Source: Cylindrodendrum hubeiense (lineage: Eukaryota > Ascomycota > Sordariomycetes > Hypocreales > Nectriaceae). From it: a stretch of DNA of 64,000 nt. The position numbers were made by a program, and so were the translations under genes. Position 1 is the stretch's first letter. Every line of letters begins with the position of its first letter. The stretch is from positions 310,001 through 374,000 of the forward strand of contig JAANBB010000009.1 in NCBI GenBank assembly GCA_014621425.1. Reading direction: 5' to 3'. Below, piece by piece: positions 49,630-61,369 of this stretch. The notes below the pieces were generated by a model that saw nothing but the letters and a program-made list of their open reading frames with translations, made no database searches and was not told where the DNA came from.

Positions 49630-50686
49630 ATGGCTCTCTTTAAATTATTGAAGGCCACCTTTGTGATTGCGAGCCTATTTGGGTCCGCAAGCGCCTTCAC
49701 GAATCCTATCCGGAGCCCTGGCGGCAGCGATCCCCAGGTCACCTACACCGATGGCTGGTACTACCTCATCTCAACAGAGTGGGACAACCTCCAGCTTGCT
49801 CGTGCGGAGACTATCGAGGGCCTGAAGACTGCCGAGTCGAAGATTATTTATTCTGACACGAACGCGTCCCGGTGCTGCAATGTCTGGGCTCCCGAGCTTC
49901 ACTTCTTCGATGGAAGTTGGTATCTGTACTATACGGCAGGCAATTCTGGCTCAACCAACTTGGACAACCAGAGGTCTCATGTGATTAAAGGTAGGAGGAC
50001 TAGATGCCCAATAATCTTTTGATAACTCTGTTCAAACGCGCTGACACTTTCCTTTCTTAGGCGGCGCTACTCCCTGGGAAGATGATTGGGCGTATGCCGG
50101 CCAACTTACCACTGACTGGGGCATCGACGGCTCCATACTGAGGTTCAACAGCTGGGGCAACTACTTCGTGTACTCCTGCATGACCGGTGTGCCCAACCAG
50201 TCAACCTGCATCCGCAAACTGGGCGACGACTACGTCTCTACTGGTGACCTTAGCATCATTTCTCAGCCTGACCAGTCATGGGAGCAGAGTGGCGTGCCTG
50301 TCCATGAAGGTCAAGTTGGTCTCTACTTTGGAAACAAAACTTACATTGCCTACTCCGCCAATTACTGCTGGACACCCGACTACTGCGTTGCTCTGTTGGA
50401 ATGGGATGGCACGACCGACCCAGCACTCCCCGCAGCGTGGACCAAGTCAAACGGGTGCCAATTGTCGAGTGCCAACGGCAACTTCGGTACAGGGCACAAT
50501 AGCTTCTTCACAAGCCCCGATGGCAGCGAGACATGGATCACATTCCATGCCACTTCCAATTCTGCGGGAGCGTGTGATGACTCACGGTATGCCATGGTGC
50601 AGCCTCTAACGGCAAACGAGGATGGTTCGCCCAACTTTGGAGCTGCCGAGGTATTTTCTTTTGAATGGCCAGAACCAAGCTCTTGA
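49630..50686 (+). CDS. Secreted GH43 arabinofuranosidase-like glycosidase
   Basis: Exons 49630-49990 and 50061-50686 encode 328 residues. A signal peptide (MALFKLLKATFVIASLFGSA) is followed by a single five-bladed propeller domain. The catalytic base is Asp34 in SPGGSDPQVTY; WAPELHFFDGSWYLYYTAG and VPVHEGQVGLYFGNKTYIAYS (the Glu is the probable acid) match GH43. NPIRSPGGSDP and SRCCNVWAPELH are typical of the exo-1,5-alpha-L-arabinofuranosidase group (subfamily 26-like). The enzyme would release arabinose from plant cell-wall arabinan outside the cell. No carbohydrate-binding module is attached. Its 3' end converges on the HET gene with 178 bp between stop codons. Confidence 0.9.
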
Positions 50687-50864
50687 AGAGCTTCAAGGTC
50701 AAGTACATAGAAGTCTGATAGCAGGACCTTTTAGACGATACAAACATGGTATGGTATATCTGTTTCTATCCATTACATAGTAAATGTAAGTCTGGAATAG
50801 AATATGTGGTAAACACAGGGCCTAGGTCGTAATTTATATCGCCGAAGTCTCTTAAGTACTCTGA

Positions 50865-53360
50865 CTAGCCCATTACCAAATGTACATCCTCAAGATCATG
50901 CCCCTCCCACGCATCATGCATTATAATGCCTGAGGCCTTCCGGTACGCAACACTGTCTATCCAATGCACCCAGAGGACGCGATACACATTTGTATAAACT
51001 GGCCTTTCTGCCAACAAACTGAATTCTACCCCGTTTCGCTTAGCAGATGGCAAAATTCCAATTCTCTGCCGGCAAATAGCCACCAGCTCAACCTTGAAAA
51101 CATTGCCAGAATCGGCAGCCGGAAACTGCAAAAGATCCTCAGCGGTATGGAGAGACAACTGCCCACAGCGTTTTCCTTTGCTGTCCACCACCTTAACATG
51201 GAGCCCTGGGCCGCTAAGCTCAATGTAGTCGTCCATGAACTCGCCCTTAGCAATTCGCATGGCAGAAAACCAGCCGCGTTTCGTCTCGCACGAGATGTAC
51301 GGCGTCTGTGGGGGGTTGAAGGGTTTCGCGTCTTCATTTGCGGCGAGAATGGGCACTGGCAGCCAGAAGTATCTGTTCGGGAAGGTTGCGTGGCTATATA
51401 TATAATTACCGAGACCTTCGGGCGGACAATAGCGTCTGGCTTCGTCGTATATTTCTCTTGTCCACTCCTTGGGTAACTTAAAATTCGAGTCTTTGATTTT
51501 TTCCCGTAGGTGGAGCCAGCTGGACTGGATCGGCCGTTTTTCTGCTGCCTGTGGTGTTTTGTGTGTGTACCATTGGGTGATGGGAATTGTTCTGCGGTGG
51601 CAGGAATTCATTGCAAACGTCTCTTCCCTAATCATGACTGTAGAAAAGCCCCACCACCCAATCCAGGACCATGACGGCAACCGGGATGTGAAAGCAAGTT
51701 GCTTGGTCCGTCCGGAATCCTTTCGTCTCTTCATCCCTTTCAAAGGTGTGTACCACAACAGGGCCGAGTCGAAACACATCTCGGGTAGACCAAAAAGAAA
51801 TCCACCGTCGAATGACCGACTGAGAATGGCGAGGAGACCACTAATCCCGGGAAGTGCATCCTCTGCGTATGTGAACTTGCGGTCGTTATAGTTTCTGAGC
51901 AAGAGGTTTAGCCAGCCAAATTCGGTCGGGCTATTCAACATGTTCGATAGACAACTATCCAAGACCCCCATCTCGTTGGGCGATGCTGCCGTCGCGATGA
52001 TATCTTCAGTCCAGTCGGCACATGTGCAATGCCAGTGAATTTGTTTTTTTGTGAATATCAGGCGCCGCTTCGAGAGCAAAAACTCTTGGAATGTCCAGCC
52101 GCGCTCAAAATACGGCGAATCTGGTGCAATCATCAGCGGCTGCTCCCGGATGATGACACTCTCGGTCTCGAACACGGGAATCACGACTTGATCAAATTTA
52201 CGCGGCGGCGATATGCCCCGCAGACCTAAGATGCCTTCCGCGGCGTCGCCGTCGGCGGCGACGATGGTGAGCTTTGCTGACGAGTAGAAAGTACCCATCA
52301 GTTGCAGTTGCTCTTCCCGATGGGTTTCGTCGTCTTGTACGATGCACATGGCATCAACCCAAAGATAGCGCTCATCGATGACACCAACGAGCTTCATCGC
52401 ATGCTTGATGCCCGGTGGCACTTCACGGCCGTATTGGTTTGGTGATAAAGATCCAGGCTTTAAAAGAGACGCAAGCAAGTGACGAAGTGTGCAGAAAGCG
52501 GTCGAGGTGCCCCATCTGTAGCTCAGCGCAACATAGTCTGAGATTCCGGTACCAGGCACCAAGCAGTCGTTGACGGTATCTATGAGCCAGGCGGGTGGCA
52601 CGGGGCGAATCCCGAGGGAATTGTGACACTTCTCTCCATGCTGTGTGAGACAATCCTTCTTCCACTGCTTGGCCAGATTTAAATCGATCCAATTAGGGTC
52701 CAAAATCCGTCCGTATCCGGGTGTCTGGGGCTCGTCGCTGCGCTTCGCCAATAGCGGTTGCCAAAGGGTGTTGCCAGCCGACGATAACTCGACGCTGATA
52801 TCGCCATGGGGCGTGCTGGACCGCTCAAAATAGATGTTATAAGGCCCAGGTCCAGGCTTCTTGTCCCCGCTTTCCTTGGTTTCCTCTCTCTCTCCGTTCC
52901 CTCTCTTCTCATTCGTTTCTGTTATATCCTTAGTCTTCTTGCCCTCTTTGTCTTTCTTGTCCTTGTTGCCCTTGTTACTCTCACTGCCCTCCCCCACTTC
53001 CTTTTCCTGGCCCAGCTGTATACCACGCTTCTGCCTCTTTAACTGGCGTTCATCAAACTGCTTTCGAATGAACCACAGCAGTGGGTCATGCCTCGGGCAT
53101 GGGGTTTTGAGCACTTCGTCAAACATTCCTAGGTCCACCCCAAATTCGGGTTTCGTGAACATCTTTCGTAGATTGGTGCAAACATCACAACCCCAGCTTA
53201 CGGGCAGCATATCTGGCAGCGCATCCAGAAACACATCGGGTGGCGTACCTGGCGACGTACCTGGCGACATGTCTGGCGACGGACCTGGCGGCGTACCTGG
53301 CGACGTACCTGGCGTACCTGGCGGCGTACCAGAGCCCAGAGCGGTTCCAGGGTAATTCAT
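50865..53360 (-). CDS. HET-domain (heterokaryon incompatibility) protein
   Basis: A single exon of 831 residues. The HET domain starts near residue 276 (SDYVALSYRWGTSTAF) and continues through YLWVDAMCIVQDD, MGTFYSSAKLTIVAADG and GLRGISPPRK, the usual order of HET blocks, then RGWTFQEFLLSKRRLIF. HET domains are TIR-like effectors of programmed cell death in nonself recognition. The C-terminal half is not recognised. The N terminus is unusual: residues about 5-45 are Gly-Thr/Ser-Pro-Pro repeats coded by a minisatellite, and about 115-170 is a Lys/Glu/Asp-rich low-complexity stretch. A CDVCTNLRKMF segment with cysteines lies between them. Intronless and long compared with many HET proteins. Confidence 0.9.
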   Translation of the reverse strand: MNYPGTALGSGTPPGTPGTSPGTPPGPSPDMSPGTSPGTPPDVFLDALPDMLPVSWGCDVCTNLRKMFTKPEFGVDLGMFDEVLKTPCPRHDPLLWFIRKQFDERQLKRQKRGIQLGQEKEVGEGSESNKGNKDKKDKEGKKTKDITETNEKRGNGEREETKESGDKKPGPGPYNIYFERSSTPHGDISVELSSAGNTLWQPLLAKRSDEPQTPGYGRILDPNWIDLNLAKQWKKDCLTQHGEKCHNSLGIRPVPPAWLIDTVNDCLVPGTGISDYVALSYRWGTSTAFCTLRHLLASLLKPGSLSPNQYGREVPPGIKHAMKLVGVIDERYLWVDAMCIVQDDETHREEQLQLMGTFYSSAKLTIVAADGDAAEGILGLRGISPPRKFDQVVIPVFETESVIIREQPLMIAPDSPYFERGWTFQEFLLSKRRLIFTKKQIHWHCTCADWTEDIIATAASPNEMGVLDSCLSNMLNSPTEFGWLNLLLRNYNDRKFTYAEDALPGISGLLAILSRSFDGGFLFGLPEMCFDSALLWYTPLKGMKRRKDSGRTKQLAFTSRLPSWSWIGWWGFSTVMIREETFAMNSCHRRTIPITQWYTHKTPQAAEKRPIQSSWLHLREKIKDSNFKLPKEWTREIYDEARRYCPPEGLGNYIYSHATFPNRYFWLPVPILAANEDAKPFNPPQTPYISCETKRGWFSAMRIAKGEFMDDYIELSGPGLHVKVVDSKGKRCGQLSLHTAEDLLQFPAADSGNVFKVELVAICRQRIGILPSAKRNGVEFSLLAERPVYTNVYRVLWVHWIDSVAYRKASGIIMHDAWEGHDLEDVHLVMG
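53229..53335. repeat. GTACCTGGCGAC/GGC minisatellite inside the HET gene
   Basis: About eight imperfect 9-15 bp units built from GTACCTGGCG(A/G)C encode the Pro-Gly-Thr/Ser-rich N terminus. Unit length is a multiple of three, so copy-number changes keep the frame. Confidence 0.85.
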
Positions 53361-56207
53361 CTTACGATCCCCTGAAATGACAGCCGGAATATTCAGGACT
53401 GTTAGTACTAGTTACTATAACGGGTTTGTAGGCTGAAGAGGCTGACATGGGAATGTGAGCTTCCACCGGAGGATGAGTGAACTTCGTCAGACCACAACCC
53501 CTATTTAAGATATTTAACCAGCATTGCTCGACGCGTGTGAAACTCTGCTAAGCAAATGGAGATGACTGATAGGCTGTAGGTAAAGCTCAGCCAAATTCTG
53601 CCTTAGGTATCAAGCAACCAACGGCAGACAATTTACTAGGCAGACGTGAAATATGATTGGTAGCCCATTCAGATATGAGAATCAACCCCACAATATGTCG
53701 GCGGCTATATGACTTGCAGAGGGCCAATTCGATGCGTATGATGGTACCACAAGGGGCAGCCAACCACATTCAAACACATGGAATTTTAGTTTGCTTATCC
53801 TAGCGTTAATTTGCAATTGACTCCGCTTGAGCGTTAACTCCTGGTTGGTAAATTCTGACTCCGCTCCTCCACCCTTGGTAGACGTCCAATTCTCATCGCC
53901 CTTGCTCTTCCTGCAACATGAACTGAAAGAGTACGAGTTTGTCGAAATTGTATCGTTGATAATAATAGTTCTCCCGGTAGACGCTTAGTTGCCTTTCTCC
54001 ACCTCTTATTTGCAATCCACACCAAATGAAAATACTGCAGCGCAATCCCGGATCAACAGTTCTAAGATGTGTCCCTGCAGTAAGTATTTAGAAATTGATA
54101 TCAGCAAACGAAGCACAGATGTACAGTCTACCGAATGTAGTAGTTGCATACAACCTTGCCGATACAGGATACGAACGAGAAAGATGCCACTTTTGTGCTC
54201 TATTATAAGAAGCAGACTTCAGTATATTAAAGAAAAGTAGCGAGGACAACCTCGGACATTTAGGAATTAGCTTATCATGATTTACATACTTAACCTTCCT
54301 GGCTGAAACGCATTCAAACCGGATCTTGATCCCATAGGGACGTAGCCTGGCATTCTAAAGCATACGGGAGGCGGTAGATACTTCAGTACTCATATTGACT
54401 CTCCTATCTTCTACGAAGCCCTAATACAATTGTTGTGCAGTTTCCAGTTCGCTGATCATGTTTCCTTGGCATACCGCATGTCACTTTCCCGGAAAGTCTC
54501 TTTGAGCCTGGTTTAAGTCATTTCTCCCGGCACGATGCTCGGAGGGCGAAGCCGCACTCAATGCATAACCTGAGGAAATTGTTACCGAGAAAAGTTTTAA
54601 AATAATCAGGGCCAAGGTCTCTAGTGTTGTATTTCACGGCTAGTCAGAATTATGATCGACAGGTTGGTGTCGGGAGAACGTTTATTATACGACTAATGAA
54701 TGCATTCGCAAATAAGGAGCAATTTGGCTTTCTCCTAGTTAACTCAAGCCTCTGGGGACAAAATCGGGTGTTCCAAGGGCTGACATTTTCATTTCTTTTT
54801 ATATATTCATTAGCTCAATGTGATCTTCATATTCCAAGAACCCACCAAAAAAAATAGCCGCTTCGTAGCGGATAGTTGACAATTTGGTTGGACTTGTAAT
54901 AAGCAGTATTTCTATTCGCAAGCAGAAGAAACATGATACACTCTAGCAGAAACGAATTGTACTATCATTTGTAAATAAATGATAAGCATACTACCTTCAT
55001 TCTTATTCATGAATCTGGTAATAATGTTTATTTTATTTCGATTTATTCTCCTTGATTTGTACATGATCATCATACCTTATGTGGCGTTTGATGCGTGCGA
55101 ATGTCAACACTCATAATAAGATACAGCTACGACCTGGGCTCTTGTAACACCCACTCCCTAGGTGCTAGGTACACGGTTATATCATGATCTGGTAAGTACC
55201 AATCCGACATAATATCTACATAAATACATGCAAGATACGTACGGTCAAGAACCACAAGTCTTGAGAGGTAAAGAGAGGACGGGGCGGGGATGAAAAAACG
55301 GCGCAGAATATTGGTTCTCGCTCCATTTCGCTCCACCACTTGGCGTTTCTTCTGCGGTGGGTGGGACGGTATATGGCGCCAAAGCAACGGCAATCTTGGA
55401 CCAATTGGATTTTGATCCTGTTCGCAACTTCTCTCCTTCTTTCCTTTAGCAAGCATGTCTGGCTTAGTTACAAGCACAAAGCAGTGCTCAAGAGTGATAC
55501 AATCACTAGGTCGGAGTGTCCCCCGACTTGCATGACTCGAATGGAAAGCGCCGGTGACAAGGGCCGGGGGTACCGATACTTGAGTCAGGTTGATTTTGCC
55601 AAGATCAATCGCCCGGAATAACAGGGGAGACATCAGCAGAGAAATGACAACCAACCACACTGGAATAAAATAATATTGGGTAACTGAGTTAGACTCATCC
55701 CCGTGCACCTCATCTTTGATCCCATCTGCGCCGCTGGCATGTATGTGGATGATGAAAAGCCAGGGATGGGCAAGTCCAAATGGGGAATTTGTGGTTAAAG
55801 CCAGGCGAAACCTCACATGATCCTAATTAGCCGCAGTCAGATCCGCATTGGCATCATATGGAATATCCGTCATGGTCCATCCCCCGGGTCGGGTCTCCGA
55901 AGCCGAGGCTGGTGGGCTGCGGCTTATGTACTCCAGTCCAGACCGCGGGGTTCGGAAAAGGCGGGGCGGTCGACTCCATCCGCTTCCATCGGCTCCCATT
56001 TCCATTCTCAGCGGCTCCCCGGACTCACCACTCTACCTCCGACATCGACACTTCTGAGCTGACTTGCGACAAGCCGGGAACGAGAAAGAGACGCCGTTGT
56101 TTCTTGTTTTAGCATTGTTAACGGGCGTCTCGTTGTCAGCAACCGGTGATCCGTGTCCCCGCTACATCACTGAGATGCACTGAGCCTCCGATCCCGCCGC
56201 CAACACC
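53361..56207. other. A/T-rich gene-free interval
   Basis: About 2.85 kb. 53.5-55.1 kb is visibly A/T-rich with only short frames. A 229-codon minus frame at 55127-55816 was not accepted. No transposon ends or reverse-transcriptase motifs were recognised. Confidence 0.5.
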
Positions 56208-57223
56208 ATGGATTCTCGACCCAACGGCGTCGCAAACGGCGTCGCAGCTCCGGATGCCGCCCACACCCTCCCGGATATATGCTACACGCTGCGAAAGAAG
56301 GTCCTCGCCTTCCTCGACGAGACGCTTGAGGATGCGACGCTGCAGAAGGTCCAGCAGCAGGTCCGCATCTCCAACGGTGTCATCGAGGATGCGCTGCGCC
56401 GATATGGGTAAGCGACTCTGGTGATCCCTGGATCTAAAAGCCACGTATTCCGCCAGCGAAGCCTTTACTGAACCATTGCGCCTATTCAACAGCCCCGAAC
56501 ACCTCTCTATATCGTACAACGGCGGCAAGGACTGCCTCGTTCTCTTGATCCTCCTCCTCGCCTGTCTCCCCACCGTCGATTCGTCCGCAACCACCTCCGG
56601 CGTCGACTCCGACTCCGGCTCATCCCAGCCGAAACCCGAGCCCACCCCCCTCAAGGCACTATATATCGTCTCCTCCAAGCCCTTCCAGGAGGTCGAGGAC
56701 TTCGTCGCCACAACATCCAAGGAGTACCACCTCGATCTCGACCGTTACACCACCAAGATGCGCCCCGCCCTCGAGGAGTACCTCGCGAAACGGCCCGAGC
56801 TTAAGGCCATTTTCATGGGCACGCGCCGCACTGATCCGCACGCCGAACTCTTGACGCATTTCGATGTGACGGACAAGGACTGGCCGCAGTTCATGCGTGT
56901 GCATCCAGTCATCGACTGGCATTACCGTCGAGATTTGGGCTGTAAGTCCCCCCCCCCCCATTTCTTCACTATAAACCCCAATCAAATGCTGCCGATTAAG
57001 ACACAGAAATGGCGTACCATGCAGAATGCTGATGAACCGACAGTTTATCCGCCACCTCGAAATTCCATTTTGCGAATTGTATAACCAAGGATTCACTTCC
57101 CTCGGCGGCGTGACGGATACACGACCTAATCCAGCGCTGGCAGTCGATAACGATGCCACCAAGTTCCGACCCGCGTACGAGCTTCGGGACGATTACGAGG
57201 AGCGTCTTGGTCGAGATCGGTAG
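56208..57223 (+). pseudogene. FAD1: FAD synthetase (FMN adenylyltransferase) with apparent frameshift
   Basis: Exons 56208-56407, 56493-56941 and 57044-57223 cover a complete FAD synthetase of the PAPS-reductase/adenine nucleotide alpha-hydrolase fold, which makes FAD from FMN and ATP. Seen: SISYNGGKDCLVL (ATP-binding loop, joined to the first intron), IFMGTRRTDPHAELL, HPVIDWHYR, and in the last exon FIRHLEIPFCELYNQGFTSLGG. The second exon ends one base out of phase with the third: at 56926-56941 the sequence reads as if one base were extra compared with the conserved R-(E/D)-I-W-x-F. None of the AG acceptors before 57044 restores the frame. As written, translation would stop near 57084 and lose about 58 residues. 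FAD1 is normally essential, so a sequencing error, an unrecognised splice or a true mutation must be separated. A run of about 13 C lies next to the donor (56948-56959). Confidence 0.8.
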
Positions 57224-57680
57224 GACCATGTAGGAGATTTAACAATGAAACTCTACAAATTCAGTGGTACGAATATGAACGAACAAAGAACATAAACTGT
57301 CTTTTCGCGAACGTGGGTCATGTTGGGCATCAATGACTCACAGTACTGAGACTCGACAATTCATTCGCACGTGGGTTCAAGCAGAGAACAGCAACAGCAC
57401 CAACCGGCCACCCAGTATCTCAGGGCCGCCTTCCAGGCCAGGACTCCGGTATTGGCCAACAGTGGTCACTCCAAGCGAGCAGGCGAGCGACGTGGTGGTT
57501 ATAGAAGCATTGGATGGACGTGTTGCCAGGAAGGCGTTTTGATCATGTAAATATAGATGTGCTTTCAACTAGACCACTCCAAAATACAGGCGTATGCGGT
57601 TTCGGGGTACATTCGACCATCTATCCAAGAACCCTCGCGTGGTCAGAATCCCAGCACGGTGAAGGCAAGCAATCCGATCA
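57224..57680. other. Convergent intergenic region
   Basis: About 460 bp between the stops of the convergent FAD synthetase and coiled-coil genes; no gene seen. Confidence 0.6.
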
Positions 57681-59513
57681 CTATGCCCAGCGCTGCACAA
57701 ATTCATCCTTCTTGACGCTCTTCACTCCCTTCTTCACATCGACAGTTTGTAGCTTCTCCTTGACCTTTTCCACCTCCTGGCTAAGCACATGGATTGAGCT
57801 TTCAATCTCTGGATCCACAAGTCTAACTTCTCCAAACGGACTCTCTGCAAGGATGCTGTCTCGCAGCAGTTGAATCGCCAAGCGTGCATCCTGCAGCTTA
57901 GAAACAGTACTGGCCTCATACGTCTCTTGGGCGTTCCTCCTAACATCGTCGGCCTTTTCTGAACGCTCCGCGATAACTTGAGTGAGGTCTGCAGCTTGCT
58001 CCGCGGTGGTAGAGTCTTCCGGCGGTGGCAAAGACAAGGCAATGTTACGCAACAGGGCTTCCATGGCAGGCTCATCTTGAATTCCAGAGGAGCGTCGGTT
58101 GCCGCGGCCTGATATGTCGGTGTTGGAGCGCATTCGTCGGATTGGAGCCGGCTTGCGAATGGGTGACATGGGTAGAACCTGTTTGATTGGTTTACTAACA
58201 GGAGATATGGGAGTCGAAATCTCATTTTTGGCCTTGGAGATGATCGTTGCTGTCGCATTTTGGTGCGAATGCAATGTTACAACGCGACCCTCGAGGAGGT
58301 CTATCCGTTCGAGCAGATAGTCGAGAGTTTCATTAATCTAACAAAGTTAGTAAGAGGGTAGGCGTCTTGTGGAATGGCAAAACAAACATATGTGGCGGCT
58401 TCTGCTGAACGGCGCAAGCTCAGTCCGCTTTGAGAGTCCGTCGACTGTAGCGCGGGCTCAAGATGCTCCTGCTCAGCCGACATTTGGGCAACAGGCAGGA
58501 TTTCCGAGTAGAGCGACTCAAGCTCCTCTTCAAGCGCCCTGACTTCATCACTACTGGCAGACTTGCTCTCCCCTGAGCGGTCTGTTGCGAGAACTGCCTC
58601 GAGATAGACTCTATCGAGTCTGGTGCGGAGTGTTTCCACGGTGGTCTTGATAAATCTGTCGAATCGTTAGTCATAAGCTACAGTGGTAATTAGGACGCCG
58701 TTACCGCATAAGAATCTCTCGTAGCTTTTCCACCGTCTTTTGCTCTTCAGGATCCCGTTGTTCGAGCTCCCAACCCAACTTTTGGAGGCTGGATAGGAGC
58801 TTGTCATCTGAGTGGAAAATACCATCGACCGTCTCATTGAGGATCGTCCGCACGTCTTTTGTCTGCTGCTCCAGGTCGGCAACTCGATACCCAAGACCAT
58901 GTGAGAGGTCTTCCACCTATGATCTTGTATCAGCTGACATGTTGTCCTGTGGATGGAAATTTGTCACCTCAGCAGCGAGCCTTTTGCGTTGAGACTCGGA
59001 CTTGCGGATCCGAGTCGACTCAAGGTCGCGACGCTGGGCCTCAGTCTCGCCTCGTTTCTTGACGAGGCGCGAGAGGGCATCTTGCTGCTGTCGCAGGGTC
59101 TCTGTTTGCTTGGAGATGGTAGCGGTAGAGCGATTAAGTTCCTCGATTGCAGTCCTGATGTCCTCCTCATTAACCGCCTGCACCTCGCCCAGATCGTGCG
59201 CATCCGCCAACACGTCAACCCGGCCACTCCTGTCGAGGGCCGTATATCTAGCAATCAAGACAGTCAGCGAACCAGATGAGACAGACTCCGAGACATCTCT
59301 CGGCTGGTGTCCAGCCCATGCTTACAATGCCAGCTCATCAGCCGTCAAAAGGTGATCGGACGCGAGATGCATATTCGCCCACTCGACAAACGCGGTGCCG
59401 CGGTCAGGATCAGTCAAGGCCAGCTGCACATCATCTCTGGCAGCACGTATGCCGTACGTGCGGGCGGCCTTGAGGAGCAGGGCCTCGGCATTGCCGCTGG
59501 GGCCGAGATCCAT
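57681..59513 (-). CDS. Coiled-coil protein resembling augmin subunit HAUS3
   Basis: Exons 59513-59326, 59247-58968, 58916-58705, 58655-58388 and 58337-57681 encode 534 residues. The N terminus (about 1-75) with AFVEWANMHL and LLTADELALYTALDRSG resembles the start of HAUS3, where a W-centred helix is followed by L-T/S-x-x-E-L. The rest is mostly heptad-rich coiled coil (about 85-330 and 440-530) with a Pro/Arg/Ser-rich insertion containing SPIRKPAPIRRMR. Augmin recruits gamma-tubulin to spindle microtubules. The call rests on the N-terminal pattern only; another spindle or kinetochore coiled-coil protein is possible. The in-frame start at 59576 is less likely than MDLGPSGNAE. All introns have standard acceptors. 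Confidence 0.6.
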
Positions 59514-61369
59514 CGTGGTCCTGTGGAATAGCGAGGGGGCGTTTTCCGGTGACGCCCTCGGTGGTTGCACAAACACTCAACCCTCAGCCACTTTCCGGCA
59601 TCAATCCAAATGCGGTTGCGAGTCGCTGGCCAGGTGGTACAGACGCGAGAGAGAGGAGATACGATCCAAGTTCAGATGACTCAGGAGGTGGGCTGGTGAA
59701 CTAGATTCAGCGTGTCAGGGCTGAGCTAGATTGAGGGCCACAGAGGAGGCTCACGATGTTCAAGGGGATCTATGGCCGAAACCCGGAGGTGAATGGGCGT
59801 AGATGATCCCTGGGGTGTAGATGTGCGCCATAAACAGATGATTCAAACGGCCGGTCGGGTTTTGGCTGCTGCGGTTGTTTCTGACGTGCAAAATACGGCG
59901 TTGTTTTTATCTTGATCAGGCAAACGGAAAACAAGCAACAAGTCGTTGGGCCAAGATCCGAGACACCAAGGTTTTGGCGGTCAGTGACGGGCCACCATTG
60001 GATTGGAGCATGTTCAGCGGCGGGCTACAGGGCATGTCTCCAGCTGGAACCCCACCCACCGGTTTTAAGGTAGCTCCACTGGATCTACAGTGGACCGACC
60101 CTGTGGCTTCAGGGGGACGAGGCTCGCACTGTAACCAGCAGCTGCCAAACGCGTCGAGTGGCTATCCATAATGCACAAGTCCCGATCTGGAAGCGCCTCG
60201 TCGTCGTCATGAAACGACCTCAGCTATTCGTTCTTTAATTTCCGCCTCATTATATCACGATGCCGTGGCTGTATCAGCCTCGATTCCAAGCAACGCCGTC
60301 AAACATAAAACACAACACTTCATAGCCCCATCTGTTGCCTAGTCCCTACCCACGTCCCTGGCTTAAACACCTACCCACCGTCGTCGACACGCCCCGTCTC
60401 CCTGTTTGCAAGTTGTCACACGTCCCCCAACGTCTCTGCCGTGGTCAAGGGGGTCCATCAGATCTGTCTCTGTCCGCACCGCCAGTCTCTTCTCTCTTCT
60501 TGCTTGCATGTTGTTGTTGTTTCTTCATCTGAGCCGTCGTACTCAACTCGCGGGGAATATTGACTGCTGTGTTGCTCTTCGAGTACGAGGGTCCTACCTT
60601 TGGTGCCATGATGTTATTTCGAGGTTGTGTTTGCTCTCAGATGACGTGCCAGTGTTTCACTCGATTGCATTGGTGTACTAATGCCGGTTATCAAGATAAA
60701 CATGAATTTTGGCAAACGGGAAAACGGCGATCGTCAGGGCTCCCCATGGAATCTCGCAGGCCAGGTCTTGGCTGCAACCGCCATTTGCGGCCTCGAGACG
60801 GGTATCTTGCCGTCCCGGTCCCAGTGACCCGTCTTTGGCGTCCAAGCACAAACAAATATAGTGAAGTTTGCTAACACGGATACTTGACTGTCATACATTA
60901 GTCTGTTTCTGATGTCTCTCTGCAAAGCGGACTGGCTCTCAGCTTGCACTGAGCGTGCTCCTGCAGAGGTCCAGACCCTTTTTCATTCACTAAGGTCGGG
61001 ACCCTACATGACCAAAACTGAGAGAGAAGTGAGAAGCCCAGTAGAAATGGCAGCAAATGGCAACTGGCTTCCGCTACTGGGGTAAATTCCCTCCACGTGC
61101 TTCTCTTTCAGCAAATCTCGCCGCAGGAAACCGAAGCCATCCACCGCATCGCCAACGCTTCCCCGACAACCCACTCTGCCACTCCCGCCCATTACGTGTC
61201 AGTCGCCTCCTGATCGAGTCCCAGAAGCTCTTTTAACTCCGTGACCCCGGGCTGTGAGGTACGAGGACATGTGTAACACCCTCGCATCGTTTGAACAGCT
61301 CGAGTTGCTGCTCTTGATGACCTTTTGTCTGTCATCTCCCTCGCTGTGTCGCCACCACGCCGTTCCACA
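59514..61369. other. Divergent spacer, no gene seen
   Basis: About 1.85 kb between divergent genes. A C/T-rich stretch near 60340-60530 resembles a fungal leader, but no acceptable coding frame follows it. Small frames (98-104 codons) lack features. Confidence 0.5.

Noticed and set aside
55127..55816. 229-codon minus frame with one hydrophobic segment
   Set aside because: No recognisable family and mixed composition; a single membrane-like stretch is not enough.
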